From NCBI GenBank assembly GCA_902780635.1, contig CACZGH010000004.1, positions 124,001-188,000 on the forward strand: a stretch of 64,000 bases of DNA, written 5' to 3'. Under the pieces are notes generated by a model. That model was given only the letters and a program-made list of their open reading frames with translations. It did not search any database and was not told the origin of the DNA. The position numbers and the translations under genes were made by a program. This DNA is from an uncultured Prevotellaceae bacterium (GTDB lineage Bacteria; Bacteroidota; Bacteroidia; Bacteroidales; Bacteroidaceae). Positions 25,394 through 34,050 of this stretch are shown piece after piece (positions within the stretch are counted from its first letter, which is position 1; the number at the start of each line of letters is the position of its first letter).

Positions 25394-28300
25394 AGCTATA
25401 CTTGAAGATTTCGTTTCCAGTGCTGATAATGTAGACTCCTCTGGTAGAAAGTGGAACATTGAGTGTGGTGCCGGCTGTCTTCGGCTCATTATAAACAAGA
25501 TAGCCGTTGATGCTGAACACGCGGACGTTGCTGCCTTCCTGAATGCCGGCCAGGCGGATGCCACCATCGTAGCGTTCCACCAGTGTATGGTGCGTGGGCA
25601 CGGCGCGTCCATAACGCAGGGCATCGATATAGGTGGGATCGTCGGAGGGGAAGAGGGTCACGGCTGAGGCGTTGCGCCCAGCAGTGGCATTCTCAATATA
25701 GGTGTGGTTGTTGCCGGTTTGCTTGAGTGTGATGATGGTGGGGAAGATGTAGCCATCGATGATCTCAGTGATGCCACTGACATAGACGGTGGCGTAGGCT
25801 TTGCGCATATTGCCCACCTGGTGGAAGTCGGCATCGGTGACCAGCGTCTGTGCCTGATGAGTGATGGTCTCTGTGACACCAAGGCGCGGATGAATGCCAA
25901 GAAGCAGTCCGGTGTTGGGCAGCAGACCGTATGTGGAGCGGTCGATCAGTTCGATGAGGAACGTGTTGGCACCATTCTCGGGATCGATGTGGCGGTTGAC
26001 GATGCGGCAGTCGATGTCGTTGAAGGCCACCAGTTCACGCTCAAACGCCTTTACACCACGACGAAGGTTGCGATGCTTGCCGACGCGGGTGGTCTGCGAG
26101 GGGCTCCTGAATACATTGTCGTAGAAAACGTGTACCTCGCTCTCCATATATCCGTCGAATTCGTCGGTCAGAGGGTAGTTGACAGTAAATGTCTTTTTCG
26201 TCAGCGGAGCCACGAAAGCATCTTCGATGGGGAGGGTTGTGCCGTTGATGACCACCTCGGCGCCGTTGATGGAAGAGGTGCCGGTATTGCGAATGGTGAC
26301 GTTGACGGGAAGTGTGGAACTGGCCAGGAGGGCTTCGCGTGAGTAGGTGACGTCGGCCTCAAAGCCATTGGTAAATACCTTCTCGTTCTTCATGATAACG
26401 GCACCACCGCCATTGGGGTCGGCCAGGGAGTAGACAACCGCCACACGGTCGTCGTTGAGGAAGCCGTCGAAGTCGATGAGTTGCAGCGAGTCGGTGGCGG
26501 CAGCAACGGTGAGGGGATAGGTGACGGCGGGCGTTTCGGACAAATGGATGCGCGAGGCATTGAGCACGGTGCCCAGACTGTCGGTGCTGTAACTGCCCTC
26601 GGCTGGGTCGCGGATCACATTGTTGGCCTCGGTCCAGAGTACGGCGAAATCCTGGGCATTGTCGTTGCTGCGGTCGCAGATAATCTTTACGCGGTCGGGG
26701 TTGCTATGGTCTACTCCGATGTCGCATCCGGCATGGCCGTCGCCGTGTCCGTCCATGGAGAGGGTCTTCACAAACACCTCACGCACACTGTCACTGCGCT
26801 CGTAGGCCATGGCTATGACGGCATGCTTACCCACGCGGTTCATGAAGAAACTATAGGGCGAGATTTGCTCGTCGACGTAAGTCACCTTGTTGCTCCTCAG
26901 GGGCTTCGAGGCATAGTACATGTGGACGCTGTCGGTGAGGGCATTGTAGACGCTGGCTCCCACGAGCACGGTGTCGCCACGCATGATGAGGTCGTAATGG
27001 TTAACGGCCTGCTGGGGGTTGATGTCAAATAGGTGGGTGGGCTCGCTCCATCCCGTGGCGGGCTCGTAGGTGCGGAGCAGCAATTCGCCCTGGAGGGCGT
27101 AACTGTACAAGGAGTCTTTGGGGAGGGTGTCGTTGATAAGCGTCATCTCACCATGCTCATAGACCAGGGCTGCCTTTCCGTCTTGCTGCACGGTCACCAC
27201 GGGGTTCTGGTCCAAGTAGCCGTCGTCGGGGGTGACAACGGTTTCCATCCATTCGTCGGCCCCTCGGCGCATGGCGGCCTTGATTTGGATGTGGCGGTTC
27301 TGCTCAAGGGTGCGCTGCAGCGCATTGTCATCGTTGATTTCCTCGCTGACTACGGTTGAGCATACTTGCTGATAGGCCACCACCTCTGGTTCGCCGCACT
27401 TGGAGCGCATTTGTTGGGCGGCAGCCAGACCGGGCGATGAAATATTGACACTATGTCCTTCTTCCTCCAGACAGCAGATGGCCACATGGTCGTCGTTGTA
27501 GTCGGAGGGGGAGCCCATGGCATTGTAGACCACGTGATGGTCGTCGATGAAATGGGGATTGGCATTGATAGCCACGTCGGTCACCAGAGGATAGCCCATG
27601 TCGGAAGCCTTGGGAGCCCTCACCGGGCGGTAGGCATTGGCAACGGTTGACTGGGTTGCATCTTTGGGAATCCAATAGGGGAAGTCCTTGTGGTAGGGAT
27701 TGCGGCCATCGTTGGGGATGAAGAATTGCTTGCCCCATTTCCAACCCATCTGATAGGACATGTGGCAGAAGAAACTGCGCAGGTAAATATGGGCTTCTAT
27801 CAGGGCAAGCAAGGTGAAGCGGGTTCCCAACCCATACTCCTTAAGCATGAATGGCTTGGCAACGCCTGCCTCGGCCGACAACTTGGCACCTGCACGCATA
27901 TTGATGCCGCAGTCGACTATAGGGTTGCGCTTGGCCTTGATGCCAAACCATCCGCCTGCCCTTGCCGAGGCTCCCAGACCGGCGAAGAAGCCCATGTTTT
28001 CCTTGCTCATGGCTTTTTTGTTGAACGACATGAGTGCTGCGTCGAGACGAACATTGAGATCGAAGACGGCACCAAAGTCGAGATCGAGGGGCACCAGTTT
28101 GGTGACTTTATTCACCGTGCCGAGTTTGCCGTTGGTTGGCGGTGTCCAGAACCAGCCGAAACCACCCTCAAGATAGCCTGAGAATTCGCTGATCTGGAAG
28201 TCGTTGAATTTCGGCAGTTTGGCCTGTATGGCAAACCTCGCGCCGCCGCCAAAGTACCAGCCAATGTGGTTGGCGTTGACCTGGAAGATGCGGTTGGCCT

Positions 28301-30329
28301 CCTTGGCAGCCCAGTCGTCAAGTTTCTCACTGCCACCTGCCAGGGTCATGGCTGCGCTCTCAAGAGGCTGGTTTTCTGATTCATCGAATTTGTATGTCGT
28401 CTTGTTCCAGTTGGAGTAGTTCTTGGCGGCGTCGCGGGCGGTTTTCTTCTTGCCTTGGTCTTGATCGGGGTCCACACCATTGTAGACGAGTTGGATATAC
28501 CATTGGAACAACTGCTGGGAGATGTCGATGATGCTGCCGGTCTTGATGGTGAATTTATTACTAATCTTGAGATTGAATTCGGGTGCGGTGCCCCAGCCGA
28601 AACCGCCGTCTTCGAACGCCCGGGATGCTTCGTCGGCATCATTGGGGGTATTGACGCTCTCCTGGGCATGTTCTTCCACCTCTTTCTCTTGCTCCTCCTG
28701 ATTGAAATACACATTGCAGAGACGAGGGAAGCCCTCATAGGTAGACGTCGGGGTTTGGAGCGTGAGCGCCACTTCGGTGTTGTAGGGCAGGTCATCGGTC
28801 AGGTCGTAGCGGGTGAAGAAATAGTCGCGGGTGAAGTGGGTGAACACCTTGCTGCTCACAATCTCCGAGCAAGAAGGTACAGCGCTTCCCTTAGGGCTGG
28901 AAAAGGCCACCTCCATCTGGGCAAACTTCTCGGTGGGATTGTTGTTGAACAGTTTGGGATACTCGGTTCCGCCATTGTCCATGAACGAGATGGTCTCAAC
29001 AGGCAAGCGCCCGGAGAGATTGAAATCTTGCTCCTCGCAGACGGCATAGTCGATGGAATCGCGTGTGACGGCCACATGCATGTCATCCATGTAGCGCAAG
29101 TATTGGTCGCTGATAGCAATGCCGCTGGCATCGGGCTGTCCTGCCTTCACCGTTAGTTTCGCCGTACAGAGTTCCTCATCGAGTATGCGTGAGTCGGCTG
29201 CGGCTGCACCCTTGTAGCGGTAGAGCATAGGCAGGCAGCCAGGCACGAGAATCTCGATGTAAGCATGATGAGCATAGGTGTGAATCAGGTGTGATTGGCT
29301 TGTGGCATCGTAACCCAGGTAGGACAGCGAGGCATCATCGACGTAGTGCCCTTTGCTGTCGACACGGTGGACGTTGATGTTGGCGTTGGTGATGCGTGTA
29401 CCGTCCTCGGTAAACAACTGCAGGAACAGTGTGTCGTACTTCTCAAACAGGCCGGTGCCCAACCAGTTGAAGTTCATCAACTCGCGGTTCTCATGCTTGG
29501 TGAGATTGAACATGGTCTCCAACCGGGGTAGCTCCATCTTGCTGTCGATGTCAATGCCCGAATGCATGAATTCCATGTTCATGCGCATCTTGTCAAAGCC
29601 TTCGTTTTCGTTGCCAGTGACGAAGTAGATGTCGGTCAAGTTGTGACCTTTGGGCACGTAAAAACTCTGGAAGTAGGTGGAGCGCAGTTGCAGTGTGTTG
29701 CGCTCTACCTGCGGCTTGCCTTCGGCATCGGTATAGGTGGTGACATACTCCATGCCGTAGGTGTTGCCTGTCGACTGTCGCTTCTGGTCGAGCTGGAAAA
29801 TGTAGACGTTTTCATTGTCCCAGTCATAAACCCAGTAACGGAATACGAAGGGCTTGTCCTTGCTGCCCTTTTTCTTGACGGTGACAGTGATGTTGCTCTC
29901 TGAAGAGAAGAGCGGCATGTTGGCAAAGAAATAGCTGCTGGTATTCAGCGTCAGCTTGTAGGGGTTGCCCTCGTCGGTCTTGACACCATAGTCTACCTCC
30001 ACCTCATAGATACCGGTTTTTCCACTACCGTCGTTGATACGGAAGGCGAGCAGCGTCTCGTCGCGCATACGCCAGAACAGCTGCTGGTCCTCCAGTCCTT
30101 TCATGCGGGTATCCTTCAGCATGTCTGTGACGGCCTTCACATCAGCGGCGTTGCCGTCGATGGCACCGTTTTTGATTTCCTTCCATGTCAGTTGTTGGGC
30201 TATCTTACGGGTGCTACTGAAATCAGTCACGTTGGTGACATCCTTCGCATAATATAGTTTGAAATCTTGAGCTGTCACATGTATGGCTGTCAGCCATAAA
30301 AATGACATTGCGTAAATGAATCTTCTCAT
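25383..30329 (-). CDS. Giant exported protein with type IX secretion C-terminal domain
   Basis: A 1648-residue protein with a signal peptide (MRRFIYAMSFLWLTAIHVTAQ). Most of it is beta-rich and not recognised. A coiled acidic stretch lies near 555-575 (EEQEKEVEEHAQES). A CARDB-like beta-sandwich is suggested near 1380-1470 (LPVNVTIRNTGTSSINGAEV). The end (GSNVRVFSINGYLVYNEPK, GVYIISTGNEIFKYSYEK) is a typical T9SS type A sorting domain, so the protein should be secreted across the outer membrane and anchored or released at the surface. It is the first gene of an operon with a second giant exported protein and a small acidic protein. No -7 box could be placed with confidence upstream. Confidence 0.8.
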   Translation of the reverse strand: MRRFIYAMSFLWLTAIHVTAQDFKLYYAKDVTNVTDFSSTRKIAQQLTWKEIKNGAIDGNAADVKAVTDMLKDTRMKGLEDQQLFWRMRDETLLAFRINDGSGKTGIYEVEVDYGVKTDEGNPYKLTLNTSSYFFANMPLFSSESNITVTVKKKGSKDKPFVFRYWVYDWDNENVYIFQLDQKRQSTGNTYGMEYVTTYTDAEGKPQVERNTLQLRSTYFQSFYVPKGHNLTDIYFVTGNENEGFDKMRMNMEFMHSGIDIDSKMELPRLETMFNLTKHENRELMNFNWLGTGLFEKYDTLFLQLFTEDGTRITNANINVHRVDSKGHYVDDASLSYLGYDATSQSHLIHTYAHHAYIEILVPGCLPMLYRYKGAAAADSRILDEELCTAKLTVKAGQPDASGIAISDQYLRYMDDMHVAVTRDSIDYAVCEEQDFNLSGRLPVETISFMDNGGTEYPKLFNNNPTEKFAQMEVAFSSPKGSAVPSCSEIVSSKVFTHFTRDYFFTRYDLTDDLPYNTEVALTLQTPTSTYEGFPRLCNVYFNQEEQEKEVEEHAQESVNTPNDADEASRAFEDGGFGWGTAPEFNLKISNKFTIKTGSIIDISQQLFQWYIQLVYNGVDPDQDQGKKKTARDAAKNYSNWNKTTYKFDESENQPLESAAMTLAGGSEKLDDWAAKEANRIFQVNANHIGWYFGGGARFAIQAKLPKFNDFQISEFSGYLEGGFGWFWTPPTNGKLGTVNKVTKLVPLDLDFGAVFDLNVRLDAALMSFNKKAMSKENMGFFAGLGASARAGGWFGIKAKRNPIVDCGINMRAGAKLSAEAGVAKPFMLKEYGLGTRFTLLALIEAHIYLRSFFCHMSYQMGWKWGKQFFIPNDGRNPYHKDFPYWIPKDATQSTVANAYRPVRAPKASDMGYPLVTDVAINANPHFIDDHHVVYNAMGSPSDYNDDHVAICCLEEEGHSVNISSPGLAAAQQMRSKCGEPEVVAYQQVCSTVVSEEINDDNALQRTLEQNRHIQIKAAMRRGADEWMETVVTPDDGYLDQNPVVTVQQDGKAALVYEHGEMTLINDTLPKDSLYSYALQGELLLRTYEPATGWSEPTHLFDINPQQAVNHYDLIMRGDTVLVGASVYNALTDSVHMYYASKPLRSNKVTYVDEQISPYSFFMNRVGKHAVIAMAYERSDSVREVFVKTLSMDGHGDGHAGCDIGVDHSNPDRVKIICDRSNDNAQDFAVLWTEANNVIRDPAEGSYSTDSLGTVLNASRIHLSETPAVTYPLTVAAATDSLQLIDFDGFLNDDRVAVVYSLADPNGGGAVIMKNEKVFTNGFEADVTYSREALLASSTLPVNVTIRNTGTSSINGAEVVINGTTLPIEDAFVAPLTKKTFTVNYPLTDEFDGYMESEVHVFYDNVFRSPSQTTRVGKHRNLRRGVKAFERELVAFNDIDCRIVNRHIDPENGANTFLIELIDRSTYGLLPNTGLLLGIHPRLGVTETITHQAQTLVTDADFHQVGNMRKAYATVYVSGITEIIDGYIFPTIITLKQTGNNHTYIENATAGRNASAVTLFPSDDPTYIDALRYGRAVPTHHTLVERYDGGIRLAGIQEGSNVRVFSINGYLVYNEPKTAGTTLNVPLSTRGVYIISTGNEIFKYSYEK

Positions 30330-30880
30330 ATATAGACTGAAATAGGTTCTTAGTTCTTCATTTGGGGATATACGCCGTAAAAGTAATAATTATTTCTGAA
30401 AATTACAAATAATCAAACAAAAATCAATTTTATACTATCCCAGACTTTCAATATATTGGGGAATCATGCTTGCCTATTTTGAAAGATAGTATCGCAAACG
30501 ATAACAAATGATCGCAAATAATCGCAAACATCGCTTAATGATAATGTAAATGATAATGTAAATGATAATGTTAATGTAAATGATAATGATATTAAAAAAA
30601 AGAAATATCCCTAACGGGATAGAAAGAAAAAAGTGTTTTTCTTTCCCCCTCTCTCCCGAAAAAAATACTTTAGTCATCTGCTTGTAGATGTCAATGCGGC
30701 AACTTGCCAACAAAACGTAGGAGGTCGGGCCTCCGAGCCCGACAAATAAATAGATTGCGGAAATATTGCAGAAAAGACGGAAATGATGCGGAAACTTTAT
30801 CGTCTATGATGACAATACCTAAACATGCAGGGGTAATCTCTAAGTTAGAGGTTGCTCTCCCTTGGGAAACGAGGGAGCCG
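30330..30880. other. Long AT-rich intergenic region
   Basis: No gene seen. It contains the presumed promoter of the giant-protein operon, a 12-bp-period ATGATAATGTAA repeat (30537-30592), the segment ATCCCTAACGGGAT (a near palindrome near 30607), and a hairpin GTCGGGC-CTCCGA-GCCCGAC at 30725-30744. The hairpin resembles a REP-type or terminator-like element. Confidence 0.55.
30537..30592 (+). repeat. ATGATAATGTAA tandem repeat
   Basis: Four to five degenerate 12-bp units in non-coding DNA. Confidence 0.8.
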
Positions 30881-30881
30881 G

Positions 30882-30929
30882 AGGGAGTGCCAGGGGGAGT
30901 GTGTTAGGGAGTGCCAGGGGGAGTGTGTG
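30882..30929 (+). repeat. 24-bp tandem duplication
   Basis: Two nearly identical 24-bp units (AGGGAGTGCCAGGGGGAGTG plus TGTT/TGTG) at 30882-30905 and 30906-30929, ending 8 bases before motif-1 copy D. Confidence 0.9.
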
Positions 30930-30936
30930 ATTGTAT

Positions 30937-31053
30937 TGCGACAAATATCAACGGCCTCGGGTGATATGTCGCAAATTCGGGCGTGTGTCTCATCCACTTC
31001 TCCAAAAAAACGCAAAAAAAAAATCCTCCTACACAAAATCGTCCCTATCTTTG
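30937..31053 (+). promoter_or_regulatory. Motif-1 promoter, copy D
   Basis: TGCGACA (30937-30943), TGTCGCA (30967-30973), TGTCTCA (30986-30992, one mismatch), -7 box TATCTTTG (31046-31053). Distances are 30, 19 and 60, total 109. Confidence 0.7.
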
Positions 31054-31069
31054 TATCAAGAACAACAAA

Positions 31070-31085
31070 GACAGGTTCACCTGTC
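31070..31085 (+). promoter_or_regulatory. 5'-UTR hairpin, sister of 9116-9131
   Basis: GACAGG-TTCA-CCTGTC, in the same AACAACAAAGACAGG context as the leader of the gene at 9171. The stem is conserved while the loop differs. Confidence 0.5.
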
Positions 31086-31133
31086 GAACAAAAAAAGAAA
31101 TAAAACAATTAAATAACAAAAAAAATTACAATT

Positions 31134-31496
31134 ATGAAGACGATTCAATTTTTCATGGCAGCACTCATGTGCTTGATGGTGTCCACGGCATGTTTCGCTG
31201 GCGACCGCGTCATTTCTCCCAATCAACTGCCCAAGGCAGCAAAAGTTTACATTCACCAACATTTCAAGGGTCAGCGCATCGCCTATGCCGAGGTGGACTA
31301 CGACTACGGCCGCAAAAAGTACGAGGTGAAACTCATGAATGGAGTGGAACTCAAGTTCGACGCTCGTGGCAGATGCTATGACATCGATTACGACGACAAT
31401 TACTACCGTCCAAGGGCAAAACACCCCAAAGGAAAAATCCATGTGAGAGTCTATCATGACGACGACGATGACGACGACGACTTTTACGATGACTGA
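31134..31496 (+). CDS. PepSY-like (DUF2874) protein with polyaspartate tail (motif-1 regulon)
   Basis: A 120-residue exported protein: signal peptide MKTIQFFMAALMCLMVSTACFA, one PepSY-like/DUF2874 unit (PNQLPKAAKVYIHQHFKGQR, KKYEVKLMNGVELKFDARGR) and a C-terminal tail rich in Tyr, His and Asp ending in eight consecutive Asp before FYDD. The tail could bind calcium or other cations. The protein aligns well by eye with the first domain of the protein at 18949. It is a single-gene unit with motif-1 promoter copy D and a terminator. Confidence 0.82.
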   Translation: MKTIQFFMAALMCLMVSTACFAGDRVISPNQLPKAAKVYIHQHFKGQRIAYAEVDYDYGRKKYEVKLMNGVELKFDARGRCYDIDYDDNYYRPRAKHPKGKIHVRVYHDDDDDDDDFYDD

Positions 31497-31522
31497 TTCC
31501 AACATCCCCACAACAATCCCAC

Positions 31523-31555
31523 AACTCCTCCGTCAAACTGGGGGAGTTTTTTGTT
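31523..31555 (+). terminator. Rho-independent terminator
   Basis: AACTCCTCC - 8-base loop - GGGGGAGTT (one G-T pair), followed by a T run. Confidence 0.85.
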
Positions 31556-31614
31556 AGATAACTCAACTTGTCAACTAAATATCAAAATGACATGATGGTA
31601 TGAATCAGAGGATA

Positions 31615-31622
31615 TAATTTTG
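31615..31622 (+). promoter_or_regulatory. Orphan -7 box pointing into the uvrB 3' end
   Basis: TAATTTTG followed by a short leader and ATG at 31649, but the frame that begins there runs antisense into uvrB. It may be the promoter and first codons of a gene lost by rearrangement, or an antisense promoter. Confidence 0.35.
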
Positions 31623-31723
31623 CCGCAGAAACTATAACCCCAAGGTTTATGAAAACTACAGCAATGAAAAGTCTTGTCCTCTATACTGACATCAACGTTA
31701 TTCTGCAAGTGCTTACTCTAAGA

Positions 31724-33763
31724 CTATTCCGATTCTTCTTTCTTCCTTTGTTCCAAAAGGTCTTGCAGTCGGATGATCTCGTCGCGGTACTGGGCGGCTT
31801 GCAGGAAGTCGAGGCTCTTGGCGGCCTCTTTCATCAGCTGGGTGCTGCGCTTGATGCTGACCTCGATCTGGTCGGCATTGAAATGCTCCAGGATGGGGTC
31901 TGCCACCATACGGCCTTTGTCTGGCTCGATGTACGCGTTGCCGTAGCTGGCGGTCTGTTGACTGGACGGTCTTCTGAGGGCACCTCCCTTGATTTCCTTG
32001 ACAATCTGCTGTGGGGTGATATGGTGCGTCTCATTGTATTGCATCTGGATGGTGCGGCGACGGATGGTCTCGTCGATGGTGCGACGCATACTGTCGGTGA
32101 TGGTGTCGGCATACATGATGACCTTGCCGTTGACATTGCGTGCGGCGCGGCCAGCCGTCTGGGTGAGGGAGCGGTGACTGCGGAGGAAACCCTCTTTGTC
32201 GGCGTCGATGATGGCCACGAGCGACACTTCGGGCAGGTCGAGACCCTCACGCAACAGGTTGACACCCACAAGCACGTCGAAACGTCCGGCGCGGAAGTCA
32301 CTCATGATTTGCACACGGTCGAGGGTGGCTACGTCACTGTGAATGTAGTTGGTGCGTATCTCATGGCGCAGCAGATACTCTGTCAGCTCCTCCGCCATGC
32401 GTTTGGTCAGTGTGGTCACCAGCACCCGCTCGTCACGCTCCACGCGAGTCTCTATCTCCGCCATCAGGTCGTCGATCTGGTTCTCGCTGGGGCGCACCTC
32501 AATCTCCGGGTCGAGCAGGCCGGTGGGCCGGATGAGTTGCTCGACGACAACACCCTCTGCCTCGCTCAACTCAAATTCGGCAGGTGTGGCGGAGACGTAG
32601 ATGACCTGATGGATCATGGCCTGAAACTCCTCGAAGCGAAGGGGACGGTTGTCGAAAGCGGCGGGCAGGCGGAAACCATACTCCACCAGGTTGGTCTTGC
32701 GGGCACGGTCGCCGCCATACATGGCGTTGAGCTGTGGCACGCTGACATGGCTCTCGTCGATGACCATCAGGAAGTCGTCGGGGAAGAAGTCGAGCAGACA
32801 GTAGGGCTGTTGTCCCGCCTCGCGCCCGTCGAAATAGCGTGAGTAGTTTTCGATGCCCGAGCAGTGGCCCAGTTCCTTGATCATCTCGATGTCGTACTCC
32901 ACCCGTTCCTTGATGCGCTGCGCCTTCATCGTGTCGCCCAAGGAGTTGAAAAACTCCACCTGTTTCACCAAGTCGTCCTGTATATGGCGGATGGCTACTT
33001 GCTGCTGGTCTTTGGTGGTGACAAAGAGGTTGGCGGGGTAGATCTGATAGTCCTCAAAAGAGGCCAGACGGTGGTAGTCGATGGCATCTACCTCCTCGAT
33101 AGCGTCGATGTCGTCGTCCCAGAACGTCACTCGGAGCACATTGTCGCTATAGGCCATGAAGATGTCGACAGTGTCGCCCTTGACCCGGAAATTGCCACGC
33201 TGCAGGTCGATGTCGTTGCGCACATAAAGGGCGTCGACGAGGCGCCGCAAAAACACGTTGCGGTCGAGTTTTTGTCCGCGCTGGATGCGGATGACGCTCT
33301 CTGACATGGCTGTGGGTCCGCCCATGCCATAGATGCACGACACCGACGACACCACCACCACATCTCTCCGGCCACTGAGCAGTGACGAGACGGCAGAGAG
33401 CCGCAGTTTGTCAATCTCCTCGTTGATGGCAAGGTCTTTTTCTATGTAGGTGTCGGTGTGGGGGATATATGCCTCGGGCTGATAGTAGTCATAGTAGGAG
33501 ACGTAGTACTCGACGGCGTTCTCCGGGAAGAATCCTTTCATCTCCTCGAAGAGTTGCGCCGCCAACGTCTTGTTGTGGCTCAGGATGAGGGTGGGACGGT
33601 TGATGTTGGCGATGACATTGGCCACGGTGAAGGTCTTGCCTGAGCCGGTGACGCCCAGCAGCACCTGGGCTTTGTCGCCACGCTGCAGGCCCTCGGTCAG
33701 TTGGCGGATCGCTTCGGGTTGGTCGCCAGTGGGGCTGTATTTTGAAGTCAGTTTGAAATCCAT
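31724..33763 (-). CDS. uvrB: Excinuclease ABC subunit B
   Basis: A 679-residue UvrB, the damage-verification helicase of nucleotide excision repair, which is loaded by UvrA and recruits UvrC. Walker A GVTGSGKT lies at 37-44. The DNA-inserting beta-hairpin region is YYVSYYDYYQPEAYIP near 93-108. The DExH-type motif is LMVIDESHVSVPQL near 327. Helicase motif VI is in QTAGRAARNVNGKV. The C-terminal UVR domain (FLQAAQYRDEIIRLQDLLEQ), which binds UvrC, ends at EESE. Length and motifs are complete. The 9-bp AGGAGTTCA repeat lies just upstream. A fragment of the same 3' end is present at 16957-17059. Confidence 0.97.
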   Translation of the reverse strand: MDFKLTSKYSPTGDQPEAIRQLTEGLQRGDKAQVLLGVTGSGKTFTVANVIANINRPTLILSHNKTLAAQLFEEMKGFFPENAVEYYVSYYDYYQPEAYIPHTDTYIEKDLAINEEIDKLRLSAVSSLLSGRRDVVVVSSVSCIYGMGGPTAMSESVIRIQRGQKLDRNVFLRRLVDALYVRNDIDLQRGNFRVKGDTVDIFMAYSDNVLRVTFWDDDIDAIEEVDAIDYHRLASFEDYQIYPANLFVTTKDQQQVAIRHIQDDLVKQVEFFNSLGDTMKAQRIKERVEYDIEMIKELGHCSGIENYSRYFDGREAGQQPYCLLDFFPDDFLMVIDESHVSVPQLNAMYGGDRARKTNLVEYGFRLPAAFDNRPLRFEEFQAMIHQVIYVSATPAEFELSEAEGVVVEQLIRPTGLLDPEIEVRPSENQIDDLMAEIETRVERDERVLVTTLTKRMAEELTEYLLRHEIRTNYIHSDVATLDRVQIMSDFRAGRFDVLVGVNLLREGLDLPEVSLVAIIDADKEGFLRSHRSLTQTAGRAARNVNGKVIMYADTITDSMRRTIDETIRRRTIQMQYNETHHITPQQIVKEIKGGALRRPSSQQTASYGNAYIEPDKGRMVADPILEHFNADQIEVSIKRSTQLMKEAAKSLDFLQAAQYRDEIIRLQDLLEQRKKEESE

Positions 33764-33781
33764 GATTTTCTTTCGTTTTTA

Positions 33782-33905
33782 TAGGAGTTCAGAAGTTGAG
33801 GAGTGGAGAAGTTCAGACAATAGAACTGTTTTACTCCTCGTAAATAGAGTCAGTCCGTATGCGAATGTAATGTCTGTACTCCTGAAACTCCTGCACTCCT
33901 TTCAA
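33782..33905. repeat. Inverted pair of 9-bp AGGAGTT repeats
   Basis: Plus-orientation units (AGGAGTTCAGAAGTTGAGGAG) at 33782-33815 face inverted units (ACTCCTGAAACTCCTGCACT) at 33880-33902. They could fold into a long imperfect hairpin between uvrB and bamD. Confidence 0.55.
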
Positions 33906-34050
33906 CTTGTGAAAGTTGAGCAATTGAACTACAAAAATAACAAAAAAACTGATGCCACAAGGGGTAGAATAGTGATTTTTTGCTAAAAAAAAGGCTGAAA
34001 CTTGGTGAATCGTGGAAATATATGTAATTTTGCAAGTCAAAGTACACAAT

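Noticed and set aside
25394-25624. N-terminal extension of the giant GLUG-like protein to 25624
   Set aside because: The extension overlaps the upstream gene's T9SS tail and destroys the signal peptide that begins at 25393.
31649-32842. Long plus-strand open frame (397 codons) opposite uvrB
   Set aside because: It is antisense to a fully conserved uvrB and has a composition typical of shadow frames (Val/Gly/His/Leu-rich, no domain).
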